64,000 nt of DNA from Cryptomeria japonica (taxonomy: Eukaryota > Streptophyta > Pinopsida > Cupressales > Cupressaceae), in NCBI RefSeq assembly GCF_030272615.1, contig NC_081409.1, positions 475,747,573 to 475,811,572 of the forward strand, in the 5' to 3' direction. Numbering within the stretch: position 1 is the stretch's first letter; every line of letters starts with the position of its first letter. A program made the translations under genes and the position numbers. The notes below the pieces were generated by a model. It did no database searches. It was not told the DNA's origin and worked only from the letters and a program-made list of their open reading frames with translations. This document shows, piece after piece, positions 1-11,455 of this stretch.

Positions 1-767
1 GCTCCGAGACAACAAGATCGGGTGCCTAAGAGGCCCCAACAGACTACAGAGTGACATCACGTTGTCGAGCCATGGCCCATTAAAAGCATTTATGCTCACA
101 TGCACACTGATTATGATGGAGATGAGGACCACCGATCGGGGCTCTAGAGGATTAGGCCCGATTGATGAAATAGGAGGTGCATCTAATATTGGTACTACAT
201 TCATAGCAATAGCTGCCCTACCTCACTTCGTTCGAGGAGCAGTGGGAGTAATCGAGGATGCTGATGCAGGTTGTGAAGCAGGAGAAAGCAGTGACAAACA
301 CACATGGGAAGAATGCCTCTCTCTCTCATATCCAAAGCGTCGAGGGATATCGACCATGATCGGAAGCTCAAAGGGAGAGCGGGCCATAGACTTTGACAAC
401 ATAGGTGTCTTTCCCTTGTCCGCACTAGGTGTAATCATAGGAATAGAAGACACCACTCCAAAGGCTATGTAGTCCTAGGCGGATGCAGAGGTCTATTCCA
501 AGGAACAGGATTAGCCTCAACCCTCGATGATGAGGGGACATGCGGTACCACCTACTCTAAGACCAGGATAGATGGAGCAAAGGTCGATGTAGGGAGAGGC
601 AACAAAAAACTACGTTGCGTTGATTTAGGAGTCGACTCCCCCGTCTTATATTGATAGTATGCACGGTACATCAAGTCACCATGGGGAAGTATGGGCCCCA
701 CTAGAGTAGGCCAAAAGTGATCTAACAAAAAATCTCCACGAGCTACTAAGGGTCGATATCCAGTGTC

Positions 768-1490
768 CTAGATGACATGCATCAAACCCTCATGGGGAAA
801 CTTGATACATTTATGAATGAATGAAGGGACCACCTCCATGGTAATCAACCAGGGAATGCCTAGCTTAACTCGAAATAGGTTTGACTCAAGAATGATCACA
901 AATGTGGAAGATACAGCCTTAGGCCCTACAAGGGCTATTAAGGTGATACTACCCAAAGGAGGGATAGAAAACCCATCATGTGTCCTCAGGGTCGCTTGAC
1001 ACTCATTGTGTGTGGGCCTATGCCAACCGTTTACGAATAGAGTCTCCTCTATAATGACATCTACTCTGCAGGTTGGGTCAACCATCACACTTGTGACAGT
1101 TTTCCCATTCAACTTGGCAGGGATGTATAGAGGAGTAGGTTCTCCACAATACGGGGCATCCAGAGGGGTGAATGATAAAGATGCGTCAGACACCTTGCCC
1201 TTTTGGCTAAGAGGTGAGCAAACGGGAGTGATGGTGGCCATGTTCACGAATGGACCATTATCTGAAGAAGGATCCGATGCAGAGAAGATTTGTTGAATGC
1301 AGAGGAAAGAGGTTGGTATAGATTTGCAAGTTATTGTTGGTCTTGTCAACAACCTTGTTCGCCTTGTGTTTCTGTGCATCAACTTTGATTGCACCACTGT
1401 CGATGTGGTCCTAGACAATGTGTCGAAGACGATAATATTGCTTCGTGTCATGGCCAAACACATGATGGTAATGACATAATTTGGATCCAT
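768..1490 (-). pseudogene. Ty3/gypsy retropepsin (aspartic protease) fragment
   Basis: A 240-residue open stretch whose second half resembles the protease of plant Ty3/gypsy elements: a strand-like segment with L-N-G-K, then V-D-P-T-C where the catalytic D-T/S-G would be, and later an F-R-V-K-L-G-I-P-W-L segment like the conserved G-x-P/D-W-L end of retropepsins. The active-site glycine motif is replaced (DPT instead of DTG/DSG), so it is probably inactive. The first 80 residues are not recognised. The call rests on pattern and position after gag. Confidence 0.5.
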
Positions 1491-1566
1491 CGTACCAACG
1501 TGAATAGGGTTGGCTATTGGACAACGGTCTAATCTCAGGAAGGGTGATTAGATTGTCTTTCAACAA

Positions 1567-2530
1567 TCATTGCATTATGCTCGAATAAGAGTCATTCAAT
1601 TTTGTGAAGACCCTATTTTGATGCGAGCCTTGTCCAGTAGTTGTTGGAGGGACAACCATGACATTATCTACTGCCTTATTCTTCCCAGACCCTTCCGTAG
1701 ACGTGCCTACAAAGGACCCATCGCGAGGGTTCAAAGTAGAATCTCTGAACTGCGACATGGCGTGTTGGTAGCTTGTAAGCGCAAAACACATGTTAGCAAA
1801 GTTTTGATATCGATTGAGAGATAAATTCTCCCTTAATGTTGGCTGCAGATTGTCGATAAACATCCTCTGCAGATCGCTATTTGGCAAGGCAAAGGGGATT
1901 CTAGTGGAGATCGACTGATACCTTGAGATGAAATGTGTGATCTTCTCATTGGGCTTCTACTTGAAACGAATGAGGTCAGCGATGGTGAGCCTGCTACCAA
2001 TGTTAGCTTGACACTGTTTGAGGAAAAGGTCCTTGAGTTGATCAAGGTCCAAATAGAATGATCTGGCAAAGAGTTATACCATTCTAACACGATACCCTTA
2101 AGGGACCATGAGAATAGTTTAAGCAACATAAAGTCCAGGCTATGATAGTCGCTGCACATGGTCATGAAAGAATCAATGTGCACATTAGGGTCCCCATCAC
2201 CATTAAACCTATCGAGTTCAATGACTTAGTGGCGGTAGGAAGGATAGTGTTCAGGATGGTGATGTTGAGGGGACTCTTCCTCTAATATGCAGGCATGAAT
2301 GGTTGACTAGAGGCGGAAGCCAAGTTCATGACTTGCAATTGCAACTGCCCCATGTTTTGTAAGATAGTGTTCAAGATTGGATTGCTAGGAAGAGGAGGTG
2401 AAAGTGGGCTAGATCTGCCACCACCTCCACCAGAACCTTCAGAAGGATCAGTGCCACCGACAGATGTAGTGTTAGTGGTAATCATAGACATATGAGTTGT
2501 AGTGGAGGCAAAGGTCGAGCCACTAAACAT
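1567..2530 (-). pseudogene. Ty3/gypsy gag remnant
   Basis: Three overlapping minus-strand pieces in different frames. The first (2530-2282) is a Thr/Ser/Gly-rich N-terminus with a run of five glycines and a short Q-L-Q-L-Q stretch. The second (2183-1833) has the retrotransposon gag signature H-I-D-S-F followed by W-S-L-K-G-I-x-L-E-W-Y-N-S-L-P, in which the Leu-Pro and Trp residues are typical of plant gypsy capsids. The third (1887-1567) continues the capsid tail, rich in Asn and Gln. No zinc knuckle is visible. Frame changes near 1860 and 2200 show that it is broken. Confidence 0.6.
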
Positions 2531-3256
2531 ACCGTATAGCCCATGGGGATAAATGAAGCAGTGATACTAGGAATAATCATAGGCCCGAGATCAACCAAGT
2601 GAATTGTCGAACAATGCATAACGACACTCTGAGGTCCATAGGTAATGGATTGACCATCCTAAGGAGGAGCATCAGCCAAAGGTACACGATTCCTAAAAAT
2701 CATAGATAATGCCCTCAACATCTCCAGGCCTCTCTTGTCTTAGATCAACATGTCTCTCAAAGTGTTGACAACATTTCCAGCCTGGGGGAGGACATTCTCC
2801 CAATTTAGGAAACCTTCAAAGTCTCTTAGATTCTACTCAAGCATGTCAATTTGTTCAAAATCAACAGTGAGAGTAGAGTCGTGATCAATAGCAAGAGGGG
2901 AAGATAGAGTGGAATTTCTCAGAGAATTAGTCTGAGAGTTGGATTGCGAACCAGGTGGAGAGAGGCCCCCTATCAAAATGGACTTAAGGGGATGATAAGC
3001 CAATAAATCATTTGGATTAGGAAGTTGACAGTTAAACATCGTGCTGGACAAAGGAGGACTATAATGGTTAGGAAGAAAGCTCTACCTGGATGATCTCCTG
3101 ACTACAACTCTCATAGCAGTCTGGGTTGTAAAACTCATAGATGAGTCTTCCGATGCTAAGACTACACTACAGGGACATGAAGGATCTTGTCTAAAGTTTG
3201 ATATTCAGAAAGATGAAGAAGGTAATATGAATGCTAGAACAACGATGCAAATTATG

Positions 3257-3291
3257 TTTTTTTTTTTTTTTTTTCTCTCTCTCTTTTTTTT
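3257..3291. repeat. Poly-T / CT simple repeat
   Basis: A run of 18 T, a short CT-dinucleotide run, then 8 more T. Read on the minus strand it is an A-rich stretch upstream of the gag remnant. Confidence 0.9.
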
Positions 3292-3600
3292 AAAATTAGA
3301 TTTTGTAGATTTATGAAATACACTTCAATGATAAATGCATAATGTGAAAAAAACAATCGTTCACGTCGGGTTCACTAAAATGCAATGGAGGAAATTTGTT
3401 ACCTCAAGGATGATGAATCCTAAAGAATAAACTCACCATCTGATACCTCACTCTAACTGGCACTAAGATGAGTCAAGGGATGAAAGTGATCAAACTAAAC
3501 TAATAATCTACAGGGAGGACTTCCGTATGACTCTACTGAGCCTCTGTCCTCGGAATGAGTGCACAAATTTGGGACCCCAACATGGCGTGCTATCGTCCTG

Positions 3601-4950
3601 TACAGACGAAGTACAAAAACCATACAAAAAGCTCTAAATGCGACTGAAATATAATTAAGGTATAGAAAGCAACAAAACTAAATTAATAGATACAAAATAT
3701 GAAATAGCTAAAGCAAAGCAAAGTGAATGAGATGAGAAAGTCTCGCAACTGGTCCACGATTGAAGCCTCCTGCGAAGTATTGATTCGTCCATGAACAAAA
3801 ATCTACACACAAACAAGAAGGAAAATGTTGGGGGTTGTGTTTTGGAGTCTGCCTAAGTTAGACCCTCGTTTTGGTGTTTCCACCTCCGTAGACAATCCAA
3901 ATGGAAAGCCATAGGGAAAAGAGATGATAAAGATAATTAAAAAGTAACGATAAATAGAGAGAGACGCAAAGTAAAAATGGGAAAGAGAATAAGTAAACTC
4001 CCCTTTCCAAAGTGCTTGTGGAGATGATGCTGTAAATTGTTTTGGAGAGCTACAACAATGGTGGTCTTGGTATAGGAAGCTAAAAATGTTGTCCAAGAAA
4101 TCGCCGAAAGCTCCAACCTGCAAAGAGTGATTTCAATAATACCAAAAGATCCTCGAAATGCCTTCAAATTGGGGAGATATAGGCCCTGGACGAAAAACCG
4201 ACGTCGGTGGGCAAATGCAAGGGTGTTACGATTCCTTCTAGGCGCAGACGTAACAGTCAAATAGCCACCTATGAACTATTAGATTCGTGGGACACTAGCA
4301 CGCCACAGGAAAGTCTTCCCGCTGCACCCTAGTCCCTGAAGGTGACAGGTTGGTAGAGTTGGCGAAATACCTGCTTGGAGTTGACTGGGTGATTTGAGTG
4401 GACAAAAGGACAAGGGTGGCGATGCTCGACCTCCGATGACATGGAGGAAGGCGCCATTTGCCACATTAAATCGCAAAGGGAGGGATTTTTGATATTACAA
4501 AATGCCATTTGGTTTCAACTGCTCTTTTACTACAAAAGATATAAGTTCTTTCTTCCTGCTCTTCCTTGAGAGTTATCCATCTACCATTTCACATCTAAGA
4601 TCAAGTGAGACCCGATCCTCAACTGTGCTATTAAGGTTTTAGCTTTTACCTTGATTTCAACCTTCAAATAAGCCTTTTCATTGTACATCCATTTGAAGTT
4701 GAATTCTTTGATCGAGTGTATTTTGTTTTTTGCCATTTTGTATAATCCACACGATTCCTAGCACCCAATTTTTTATGTCAATAAAATTTAAATAAAAAAT
4801 TGAAAGAACGGTCAAGAACTTGAAAAAACTCATCATTACCTTAATCATAAAAACATATTGAAATGCATAAGGTCAATATAATATAACAAAGCTGACTACC
4901 CTATAGACTATTTTTAGGGAAGGAACGAGAGAGGAAAACGTGGCTTAACC
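3601..4950. other. Upstream flank without a recognised gene
   Basis: No gene is recognised. The minus-strand open stretches at 3803-4123 and 3937-4260 overlap each other in different frames and lack any family motif. The segment may include the LTR or leader of the minus-strand gypsy remnant, but no TG...CA boundaries with a target duplication could be fixed. The last few hundred bases are A/T-rich and would include the proximal promoter of the phosphatase-like gene. Confidence 0.5.
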
Positions 4951-4954
4951 GCTC

Positions 4955-4962
4955 TATATTAA
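4955..4962 (+). promoter_or_regulatory. TATA box of the phosphatase-like gene
   Basis: TATATTAA lies 139 bases upstream of the first in-frame ATG of exon 1. Plant TATA boxes usually sit 25-40 bases before transcription start, which would put the start near 4985-5000 and give a 5' UTR of about 100-115 bases. This is inference from motif and spacing; no initiator element was identified. Confidence 0.5.
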
Positions 4963-5018
4963 TACACTGAAAGCGTGGTCAAGTTTGACGACAGACCTTT
5001 ACAAACGGGAGGAATTTT

Positions 5019-5081
5019 ATGCGCCGATTATCTAGTAAGCATTGCCCTCGTTGCATCTATCACACTTCGACAATTGTCTGA
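5019..5081 (+). other. Upstream ORF (20 codons) in the 5' UTR
   Basis: A short ATG-to-TGA frame of 20 codons lies in the predicted leader, 19 bases before the main ATG at 5101 and in another frame. If the transcript starts near the TATA-predicted site, ribosomes would meet this ATG first, which could reduce translation of the main frame. It may also be chance. Confidence 0.35.
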
Positions 5082-5100
5082 ATTACAAGTGTTTGTGAAA

Positions 5101-5373
5101 ATGGCAACAACAGAGATTGAGAGAGAAAGAGAGAAAGAGAATGAAAAGCAACAAGAGCAGAGCAGGGTGTGGGAAACCTGCGGGCAGTGGGTGGCTCTTG
5201 TTCTTCAGGCGGTGGCAACATTTATTGAAAATGCAGCGAGCATCTCCATTCTCATCACCCGCTTACTTGCATTCGTTGGCCTCGAACCATTGCTCTGCCA
5301 CGCTTTATCAATTCCTCGTCACTATGACCACTTACTTCCGCCGCGTAGCGCCCATGACATGGACAAACTCACT
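5101..5373 (+). CDS. CTD-phosphatase-like HAD protein, exon 1 (N-terminal region)
   Basis: Exon 1 encodes 91 residues and ends at a strong donor (ACT|gtaagt), phase 0. ATG 5101 is the first in-frame ATG. The frame stays open upstream to 4975, but that codon is GTG and family members begin close to this point. The protein starts with a charged Glu/Lys/Arg segment (about residues 4-20), then W-E-T-C-G-Q-W-V and a hydrophobic stretch (about 28-62) that could be a membrane anchor or amphipathic segment, then a linker ending K-L-T. Plant NLI/CTD-small-phosphatase-like HAD proteins have a similar Trp-rich hydrophobic N-terminus before the DLDETL motif. Exon 2 begins 57.9 kb downstream with VVLDLDETL, and K-L-T plus V-V-L-D reads as the normal start of the catalytic domain. 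Codons show no damage. Confidence 0.72.
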
Positions 5374-5652
5374 GTAAGTCTCAACTTTGAATGAGGCTTC
5401 TGATTTTTGAGATTTTCATTTATTCATTTTTTTCATTTTCATCATTTTTGAATCGTGGAGGTTTTCATTCAACATTTTTATTTTGCTCTGTTCTTTTCAA
5501 ATTTTTTTGGGAAAAATTAAAGGGGAATTTATGTGTTCAAATCTGCATTTTTGATATCAATCTTTATGCTTGCCGTACCTAGGTGATCAACAGTTCCAAT
5601 ACTTCACTGGCTGAAGACCTCCACCATGGAGTTTTTTCCCAGTCAAACACGA

Positions 5653-5720
5653 CCCTCCTAACTTCTGGCTATAAAGAAAGGATGTTCCCTCCTAACTTCT
5701 GGCTATAAAGAAAGGATGTT
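5653..5720. repeat. Tandem duplication, 34 bp x 2
   Basis: Two adjacent identical 34-base copies begin CCCTCCTAACTTCTGGC and end GGATGTT. It is a simple local duplication in the intron. Confidence 0.95.
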
Positions 5721-6615
5721 CAACATGACCCTGTATCCAGTCCCAAAATAAGCAAGTGCCATAAGTCAATCTTATTGATCAATTAACTTAACAATAGAGC
5801 CTTTTATTTAGGTGAAAAGTATTAAAGGACTCTGAGTAGTATTTATATAAACCCTGCCTGTGGAAGAGTTCAGTGTTGTGGATATAGGCCTTTTCTGATT
5901 GCAACGATCGCACAATCCATTGTGACTATATTTTGTCTTGTTCAGTTTTAACCCGTCCAAATGGAGATGGCACACCAAAATTGCAATTTCTTAGGACAAT
6001 TTGGGTTCCATGCTTTGGTTTTCTACATCCGACACGTGATGATGCCTCTTTTCGCATCTAGGATTCAACTGACTAGATTGTGAACCTCATAGCCCAATCG
6101 ATAAGGCTTTCTGGATGGTCTTTTGTTCAAGTTGATATTCCAATGGAGTCGCATGGTTTCAATGTCACTCAATGTAGTTATTCGTATATGGAATTGTTCA
6201 AGTCAACTGTTTGTTTGAGTTCCTTTTATGTCTTTGTGTTTTGTGTGTCCCATATTTTAGAGTCTATTTAGTGTAAAGTGTCTTATGCCATGCAAAGCTG
6301 CTAATTTTAAATTGTAATTGAATAAAGGTGTGTCTGAACGAGTTGGGTTAATGTGGAGTTAGAACAAAGGGTCTAGAGGATAGGTTTTGTTAAGTGTTAG
6401 AGGTGGTTAATCAGCCACTTAGACAATGAATAAAAAAAGTGTCAAAATTTTAATGTACATGTCTTTTCTCACTAATTTGGAAGTGAAATCTACTGTTTGA
6501 AATAATATTGTACACAGGACCTGTGTAATTGAAGGAAAAGGCTGAAAACACACACGGATTAATATTGATACATTAACCTTTATGTCATTCATTTATAGTG
6601 CATTCGGTTACATTT

Positions 6616-8714
6616 TGTAATGCCCCCTTTTTTATGCCATCCTATTCTGCAAGCGTTGGCTAGTTTGTAGGGTTTCTTGGAGGTTTCCAGTTTTGCTGGG
6701 AATGTTCCAATGTTCTTGGTGAGCTTATTTCTCAGTTTAAGTGGGTTTCGAAAACAATTGCTATTTATAGCAAGTTCTTGCATGGTGCTAATCTTTTTGG
6801 GTTTTTTTGGTATGTTCTTGGTGAGCTTAGTTCTCAATTTTAGTGGGTTTTGACAGCAGCTGCTATTTATATTGAGTGTTTGCATGGTGCTAATCTTTCT
6901 GGGTTTTTTTTGGTTTGTTCTCATTAGTTCTTGGAGAACACTACTATTTGTCGTAAGTGCTTGCATTGCGCTAATCTTTCTTGGCTTTTTTGGGTTTGTT
7001 CTCTTTGGTCTTCGGAGAACACTGCTATTTATAGTAAGTGCTTGTATGACACTAATCTTTTTGGTATTTTTTGGTTTTGTTCTCTTTGATCCTTAGTATG
7101 AGCTCATGTGGGCTTTAGTTGTCACTTGATAGATTTAGTTGGTTCTCGCAGTGTTACTATTTTGGGATAGTCAGTGATTGCATTAAATGATCTTGGTGAC
7201 TTATGGTGTTTAGAGACATCATTTTAAATGACGTTAAAATATTAAAATTAATATTTAACTTTACATTAATTAATTTAATAAAATGACTTCATTTTTGCGC
7301 CTAGGGAGTAATAAGGTTTTAAATTATCAAATAAAGTGCTACTTTCTTGAGGTGGGTGCCAACATAGGGAGACATAAGGAGTTGATAAAGTTAAATTAAA
7401 AGATTGCAAATCCCTAATTAGGGTATTGTACTTGGAGTAAACCCTGTGTGGTTCTGGAGATTGGACTTGGTTCATCTCAGCCTTCTTGAGGACGAAATCC
7501 CTCTTGGAGAAGATTGGCTTCGGTAGTGAAAGATCTACTTTGACTAATGTTTGTTGGAAATATCATTCAGTATTTCACCATGCATTCGAGGATTGAGTTT
7601 CAAAGTTGCGTGGTCTCTGTTGGAGACGAAATTGTCGGTTGGTGGTTATATTGCAGATCTTTGTGGAGGAGAAATAGGGATGCCATATCTGGTATTTCAT
7701 AGACAGATTTCCAGAAGTTTGGATATATATGCAGTCAACTGTTGCAAGTATCTTGGATGCCAATCCTGAAGCGATTTGATATTGCTGTTCCCTTTCTTGG
7801 CATGAAGTCACTTGAGGTTTATGCTAGCTGTATGAGTGTTTTGCTGGTGGTGTGAGGGATATTTTATATTTGCTGGCCGCTTGGTTGTTCCTTGCAAATC
7901 GTGGGTCATTTTAGATTGGGGTTTGATACCACATCGCTGCTAGCTAGACGTTTAACCCTAGCTGTGGTCTTTAATCTATTTATGGCGTGGGGATTCTGGA
8001 AAAGCATGGCTCATGTTGTAACCTATTCTGGCATTGACATTACTTCCTTGATCTTTTGGTAGCTGGGTGCACAGATTAGAGGGAAGTTGAGTTCTTTGTC
8101 AAAGAAAATATCAAGTATTGGAAGCCTAAAGTTCTGCTGTGCAGTTCTGAGCACATTAGATGTAATTTTCAGAGTGACATGTGCATTTCTTGATCAATTT
8201 GTTTGCTGCTGTTTAACTCAGATTTATATCTGCTACTGAGTGTTGCTGTTGTATATTTGTACCTGCACATGGTTGCTGTCCCTTTGTTCTGGTAGAGATT
8301 TGCTAGCTGGAAAGTGCAAACAGCTGCATTTTGGGAGGTATATGGTTTGAATATTATGTTCAGAAAAAAGTGACTGAACTCTGCATTCAAGGTTAGTTTT
8401 TTTATTGGTTTTTGTTGTAATCTGAAACTTAACGTCAGCAGTCTGTTGAATGGATATTAATGGTATCAATTCTTGATGTAATCATTGATGTTGTTGTTTA
8501 AAAATTATCACTGCTTTAATTAATATTCCTGTATGAAATCAAGTTTATGAATGATTTGTGAAAATCAATGCAAACCATCAGCACTGAAACCTGCAAACAG
8601 AGAATCAATACATTCACACAAACTGTTTGATATTATGCCCGATTACTAAATCATTGGATAGTGAAAAAGAGAAGTGCAAAAAAATTTGGTTGTAAAAAGG
8701 GGTAACATATTACA
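6616..8714 (+). mobile_element. Solo LTR (2,099 bp) with 5-bp TSD CATTT
   Basis: It begins TGTAATGCCCCC and ends GGGGTAACATATTACA, an imperfect inverted terminal pair. CATTT flanks it at 6611-6615 and 8715-8719. No gag or pol lies inside, so this looks like a single LTR left after LTR-LTR recombination. The start resembles that of the E1 LTR (TGTAATGTCCCC), and both carry short palindromes in a tandem array near the left end, so they probably belong to related families. The minus and plus open stretches inside (for example 7275-7475, 8169-8469) have no family motif. Confidence 0.82.
6715..7090 (+). repeat. Diverged tandem array in the solo LTR (about 81-103 bp x 4)
   Basis: Four diverged copies share a core CTATTTATAGYAAGTGCTTGC and then GCTAATCTTT; the latter starts at about 6787, 6889, 6970 and 7051, with spacing near 102, 81 and 81 bases. 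The cores contain short palindromes such as GCTATTTATAGC. The position near the LTR start suggests U3 repeats. Confidence 0.75.
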
Positions 8715-8719
8715 CATTT

Positions 8720-8929
8720 ATTGCACATTCAACCTTGATTGTCACTTAAATGTTGACACATTGCACTATTACACTAAAATTTATTACATGTGTGTTAAAT
8801 CCACACTGCAATATTAACATTTCGACAGCACCCCTTTATGTCAAATTGGAGATTTTACAACACATTCATTGCAACATAGATAATACATTGACAAGTAAGA
8901 GAATATGATGATGACAAGCCTCCTTCATG
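8720..8929. other. Short unassigned segment
   Basis: Between the solo LTR and the copia remnant. Several similar TTGCACAT/ATTACAC words occur, but there is no gene or element boundary that I can support. Confidence 0.4.
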
Positions 8930-10420
8930 ACAAGCTCTTTGAGACACAAAATGTCTTTGTATCCTTTGTTAGTTTAATACCGAGATCACATAGAGTTTTG
9001 ACAACTTTTCCGTCCTCCATCCTAAATCTGGTCAACAAATATGTGGCATACTCTGATTGAGAGACAAGAAGCATTTCACGTTCTTGCCAAACATGCAAAG
9101 CCAGAATCAGATCATTGACATAGAGAACAATAATGAGAATATTTGGGAATCAGAAGTGCAAAACGGATATAATAAGAAGCGCAGATCTGATTGTGAAAGG
9201 TTGTGTCCCTTTCAAAGTGCAGAAATGATGAAGAGTTGCACTCTTCTAAAGGGTGCTAATGGTGAACGGGTGCGTCTCTTGCCAAAGGGCATCTATGATG
9301 AAGAGGTGTGACCTCTCCCCACATTGGAATATATAAAGTGGTGAAGTTTTCATTTGAGAAGGAAGGATCCATGGAATAGAACAAAATATCTGAAGCATTA
9401 AAAGCAGATTTAGGAGCAAACCTAAATCAGAATTATAATAAAATCTGGAAGAATGATATGAACATTTATCTATGAGATCAGAACACATACAGATCTGCAA
9501 ACAATAATAAAGCAGACATCAAAGGAAAAGAAGAGGAAACATTAAATCATTAAATAGAGAATGAGACCTGATAGAATAGAAAGGAACACACACACACACA
9601 CACACACATATAAACAGCACACTTGTGCATTTAAAGAGGGAAACAACATTAAATTGAATTTGTCCAAATTACCATAGCAGACTGAAATTACATAACCTGC
9701 AATAATTCTACAAGTATATTGGGCAAGATTTAGTGTCCTCCCAAAAAGGGACATTACATTGCTGCATGAATATCTGTTCCTTTAAATTTTCATGAATGAA
9801 TAAGCTCTTCTGCAACTGTATGGGTTGCCCTCATCATAGTTTTCAACTGGAGCAAGCACTTTATTGTAGTCAATGCCTCTAGTTTGTGAGTGATGGCAAC
9901 AAGTTGAGCTTTGTGCTTCTTATCTTGTCCTTCAGAGGTGAACTTGGTCCTACAACCAATGACATTCATACTTTTCAGTAGCTGACAACTCCCAAGTCCG
10001 ATTCTTCATGAAAGATACTTGTCTTGCATGATTTCTTCCTAAAGCAGATTACTCTTGGCTTCCCTGTATGTCTCTAGATCATGCAAATCTTATCTTACTT
10101 ATCAAATGCATGGTTTGCAAATGGATATTTTGCCTTTGTAATACCAGACATCAACCTCTACTGAAGCATTATGATGGGTCTGCTTGGTCCAAAGAGGCAT
10201 TCTGTTGCCACTGCTAAAGGCTCTGTGGTAGAACATGCATTAGAAGAAGGTAGATTCAAAACCAAGTGTAATTATTGTAGAGTCCACTTCTTCCCTTTTT
10301 CAAAAACCACATCTCTGTGAATGAGCACCTTTTTCATCATTGGATCCCATAATCTTCAGGCTTTTGATTTTTTGTGAAATATTGGCCATAACATGTTCAA
10401 TACTTCAATATTGATGCCAT
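8930..10420 (-). pseudogene. Ty1/copia pol remnant (integrase end and reverse transcriptase pieces)
   Basis: On the minus strand three pieces appear in pol order. 10420-10260 gives an integrase C-terminal signature (a S-Q-R-C-G-F segment like the copia S-R-D-V-V-F). 10060-9790 gives the RT start (N-V-I-G-C-R-T-K-F then D-K-K-H-K-A-Q-L-V-A). 9150-8930 gives the RT core (V-L-Y-V-N-D-L-I-L, the usual Y-V-D-D with D changed to N) and then Q-S-E-Y-A-T-Y-L-L. The part from about 9160 to 9758 does not fit pol and may be a later insertion, since it ends GGGACATTACA like an LTR. All pieces have frame breaks. Confidence 0.65.
9586..9608. repeat. (AC)n microsatellite
   Basis: Uninterrupted AC dinucleotide run of 23 bases, followed by TATA-like sequence. 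Confidence 0.95.
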
Positions 10421-10546
10421 GTTAGCAGATGAAGATTAGGCACAACAGCAGATTTTCTATGTTTTGTCATTTTGTAGTTGTAACTTGTAGCCTTTGGGCA
10501 TTTTTTTATAATTATTATAATATATATGCAGTTTGACAATAAAAAC

Positions 10547-11446
10547 TACGAAACCCGGGGACGCGTCCCCTACCTGAAAACCCCCGTCCCAGTCCCGGGG
10601 ACGTTTCGGGGACTTTGGGACGGCCAGGGGACGGCCCCCCCCCCCCGGTCCCCAAATTGTCAGAATTTTGAGGGGACGTCCCCGAAACGGGGGGACAGCT
10701 TCCCTGGCTGTGGGGGACGTCCGTACGTCCCGGGGACGGCTAGGGACGGATTGGGGATGTCCCGTACCCCACATCTAGGGCTAGGGAAAAATATTAAAAA
10801 AAGAAAAGTCGTATTTTCAATTTTTCTAACATGGGCCCTCTATATTGAAAAAATTTAAAAAACGACTATCAATTTTTTTATTATTGAATTTGAATAGTTA
10901 TGAAATCAAAATACGACTATCTATATTTAATTATTTTTCTAACATGGGCCCTCTATCAAAAATTAAAAGGCAACATTAAGCAATTTTAGTATTTACTTAG
11001 TACTATTTTGATTTCCATATCGCAATTGACAATGAAACAATATGGCAGCAGTGTGGCCTTTGGGCATTTTGTATGTTATTTCTTTAATATCTATTATGAT
11101 ATGCATATTGACAATGTGAATGAATTGAAATTCTGAATTATGAGTGCATATTGAGTATTGAGTCTATTGATAATGTTGTATGTTCGATGTTTGCATTCTA
11201 AAATGTTTTCATAGTATCATACACATGCTATATCCATGTTTTCATATGAATATAATGTATAGATGCATGCTTTATCCATGTTTTCATATGAACATTTAGA
11301 ATTTTCCTATATATTTTAAATTTTCCCTATGTTTTATATAGCCGTCCCCTTTGCCGTCCCCCCCGTCCCCAAATTTGGCAAAAAAATTTGCCGTCCCGAA
11401 AACTCATCCCCCTGCCCCCCCGTCCCGGAAACTTGGGGTAACGTAG
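10547..11446. mobile_element. 900-bp non-autonomous DNA element with GGGACG-rich ends, 9-bp TSD
   Basis: The 9-base direct repeat AATAAAAAC flanks it at 10538-10546 and 11447-11455. The left end starts TACGAAACCC, and the complement of the right end reads TACGTTACCC after two extra bases, giving a short terminal inverted repeat. Both subterminal regions (10555-10770 and 11340-11430) are dense in GGGACG/CGTCCC words, while the centre is A/T-rich and holds CTAACATGGGCCCTCTAT twice. The open frames across the G/C-rich ends are composition artefacts. No transposase is present. A 9-bp duplication would suit a Mutator-like element and 8 bp a hAT; the class is not settled. Confidence 0.75.
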
Positions 11447-11455
11447 AATAAAAAC

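Larger units (their letters stand above)
1..3600 (-). mobile_element. Degraded Ty3/gypsy retroelement, gag-protease half, cut by window edge
   Basis: Read on the minus strand, this stretch gives in order a Gly/Ser/Pro-rich gag N-terminus (2530-2282), a gag core (2183-1567) and a retropepsin-like segment (1490-768), interrupted by stops and frame changes. The order matches the 5' half of a Ty3/gypsy element. The region 767-1 should hold the protease-RT spacer, but I see no reverse transcriptase motif before the window edge. The LTR boundary at the 3600 side is not resolved; a sequence near 3580-3600 could be the start of the internal region, but no target duplication can be tested. It lies just upstream of the host gene promoter. 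Confidence 0.6.

Noticed and set aside
62-472. 136-residue plus-strand frame at the left edge
   Set aside because: No motif, and it lies opposite the minus-strand gypsy remnant, with overlapping minus frames.
4975-5100. Upstream extension of exon 1 to 4975
   Set aside because: The codon at 4975 is GTG, it lies within 20 bases of the TATA box, and homologous proteins start near the ATG at 5101.
8461-8472. TGGTATCAATTC as a primer-binding site
   Set aside because: It lies inside the solo LTR before its defined end and is not preceded by an LTR terminus.
9748-9758. GGGACATTACA as an LTR end
   Set aside because: No TG start with TTGCT or a nearby 5-bp match was found to the left; may be an LTR end but unsupported.
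10526-10858. Pro/Gly-rich frames on both strands over the GGGACG region
   Set aside because: Produced by G/C-rich subterminal repeats of a DNA element; no stops for compositional reasons.
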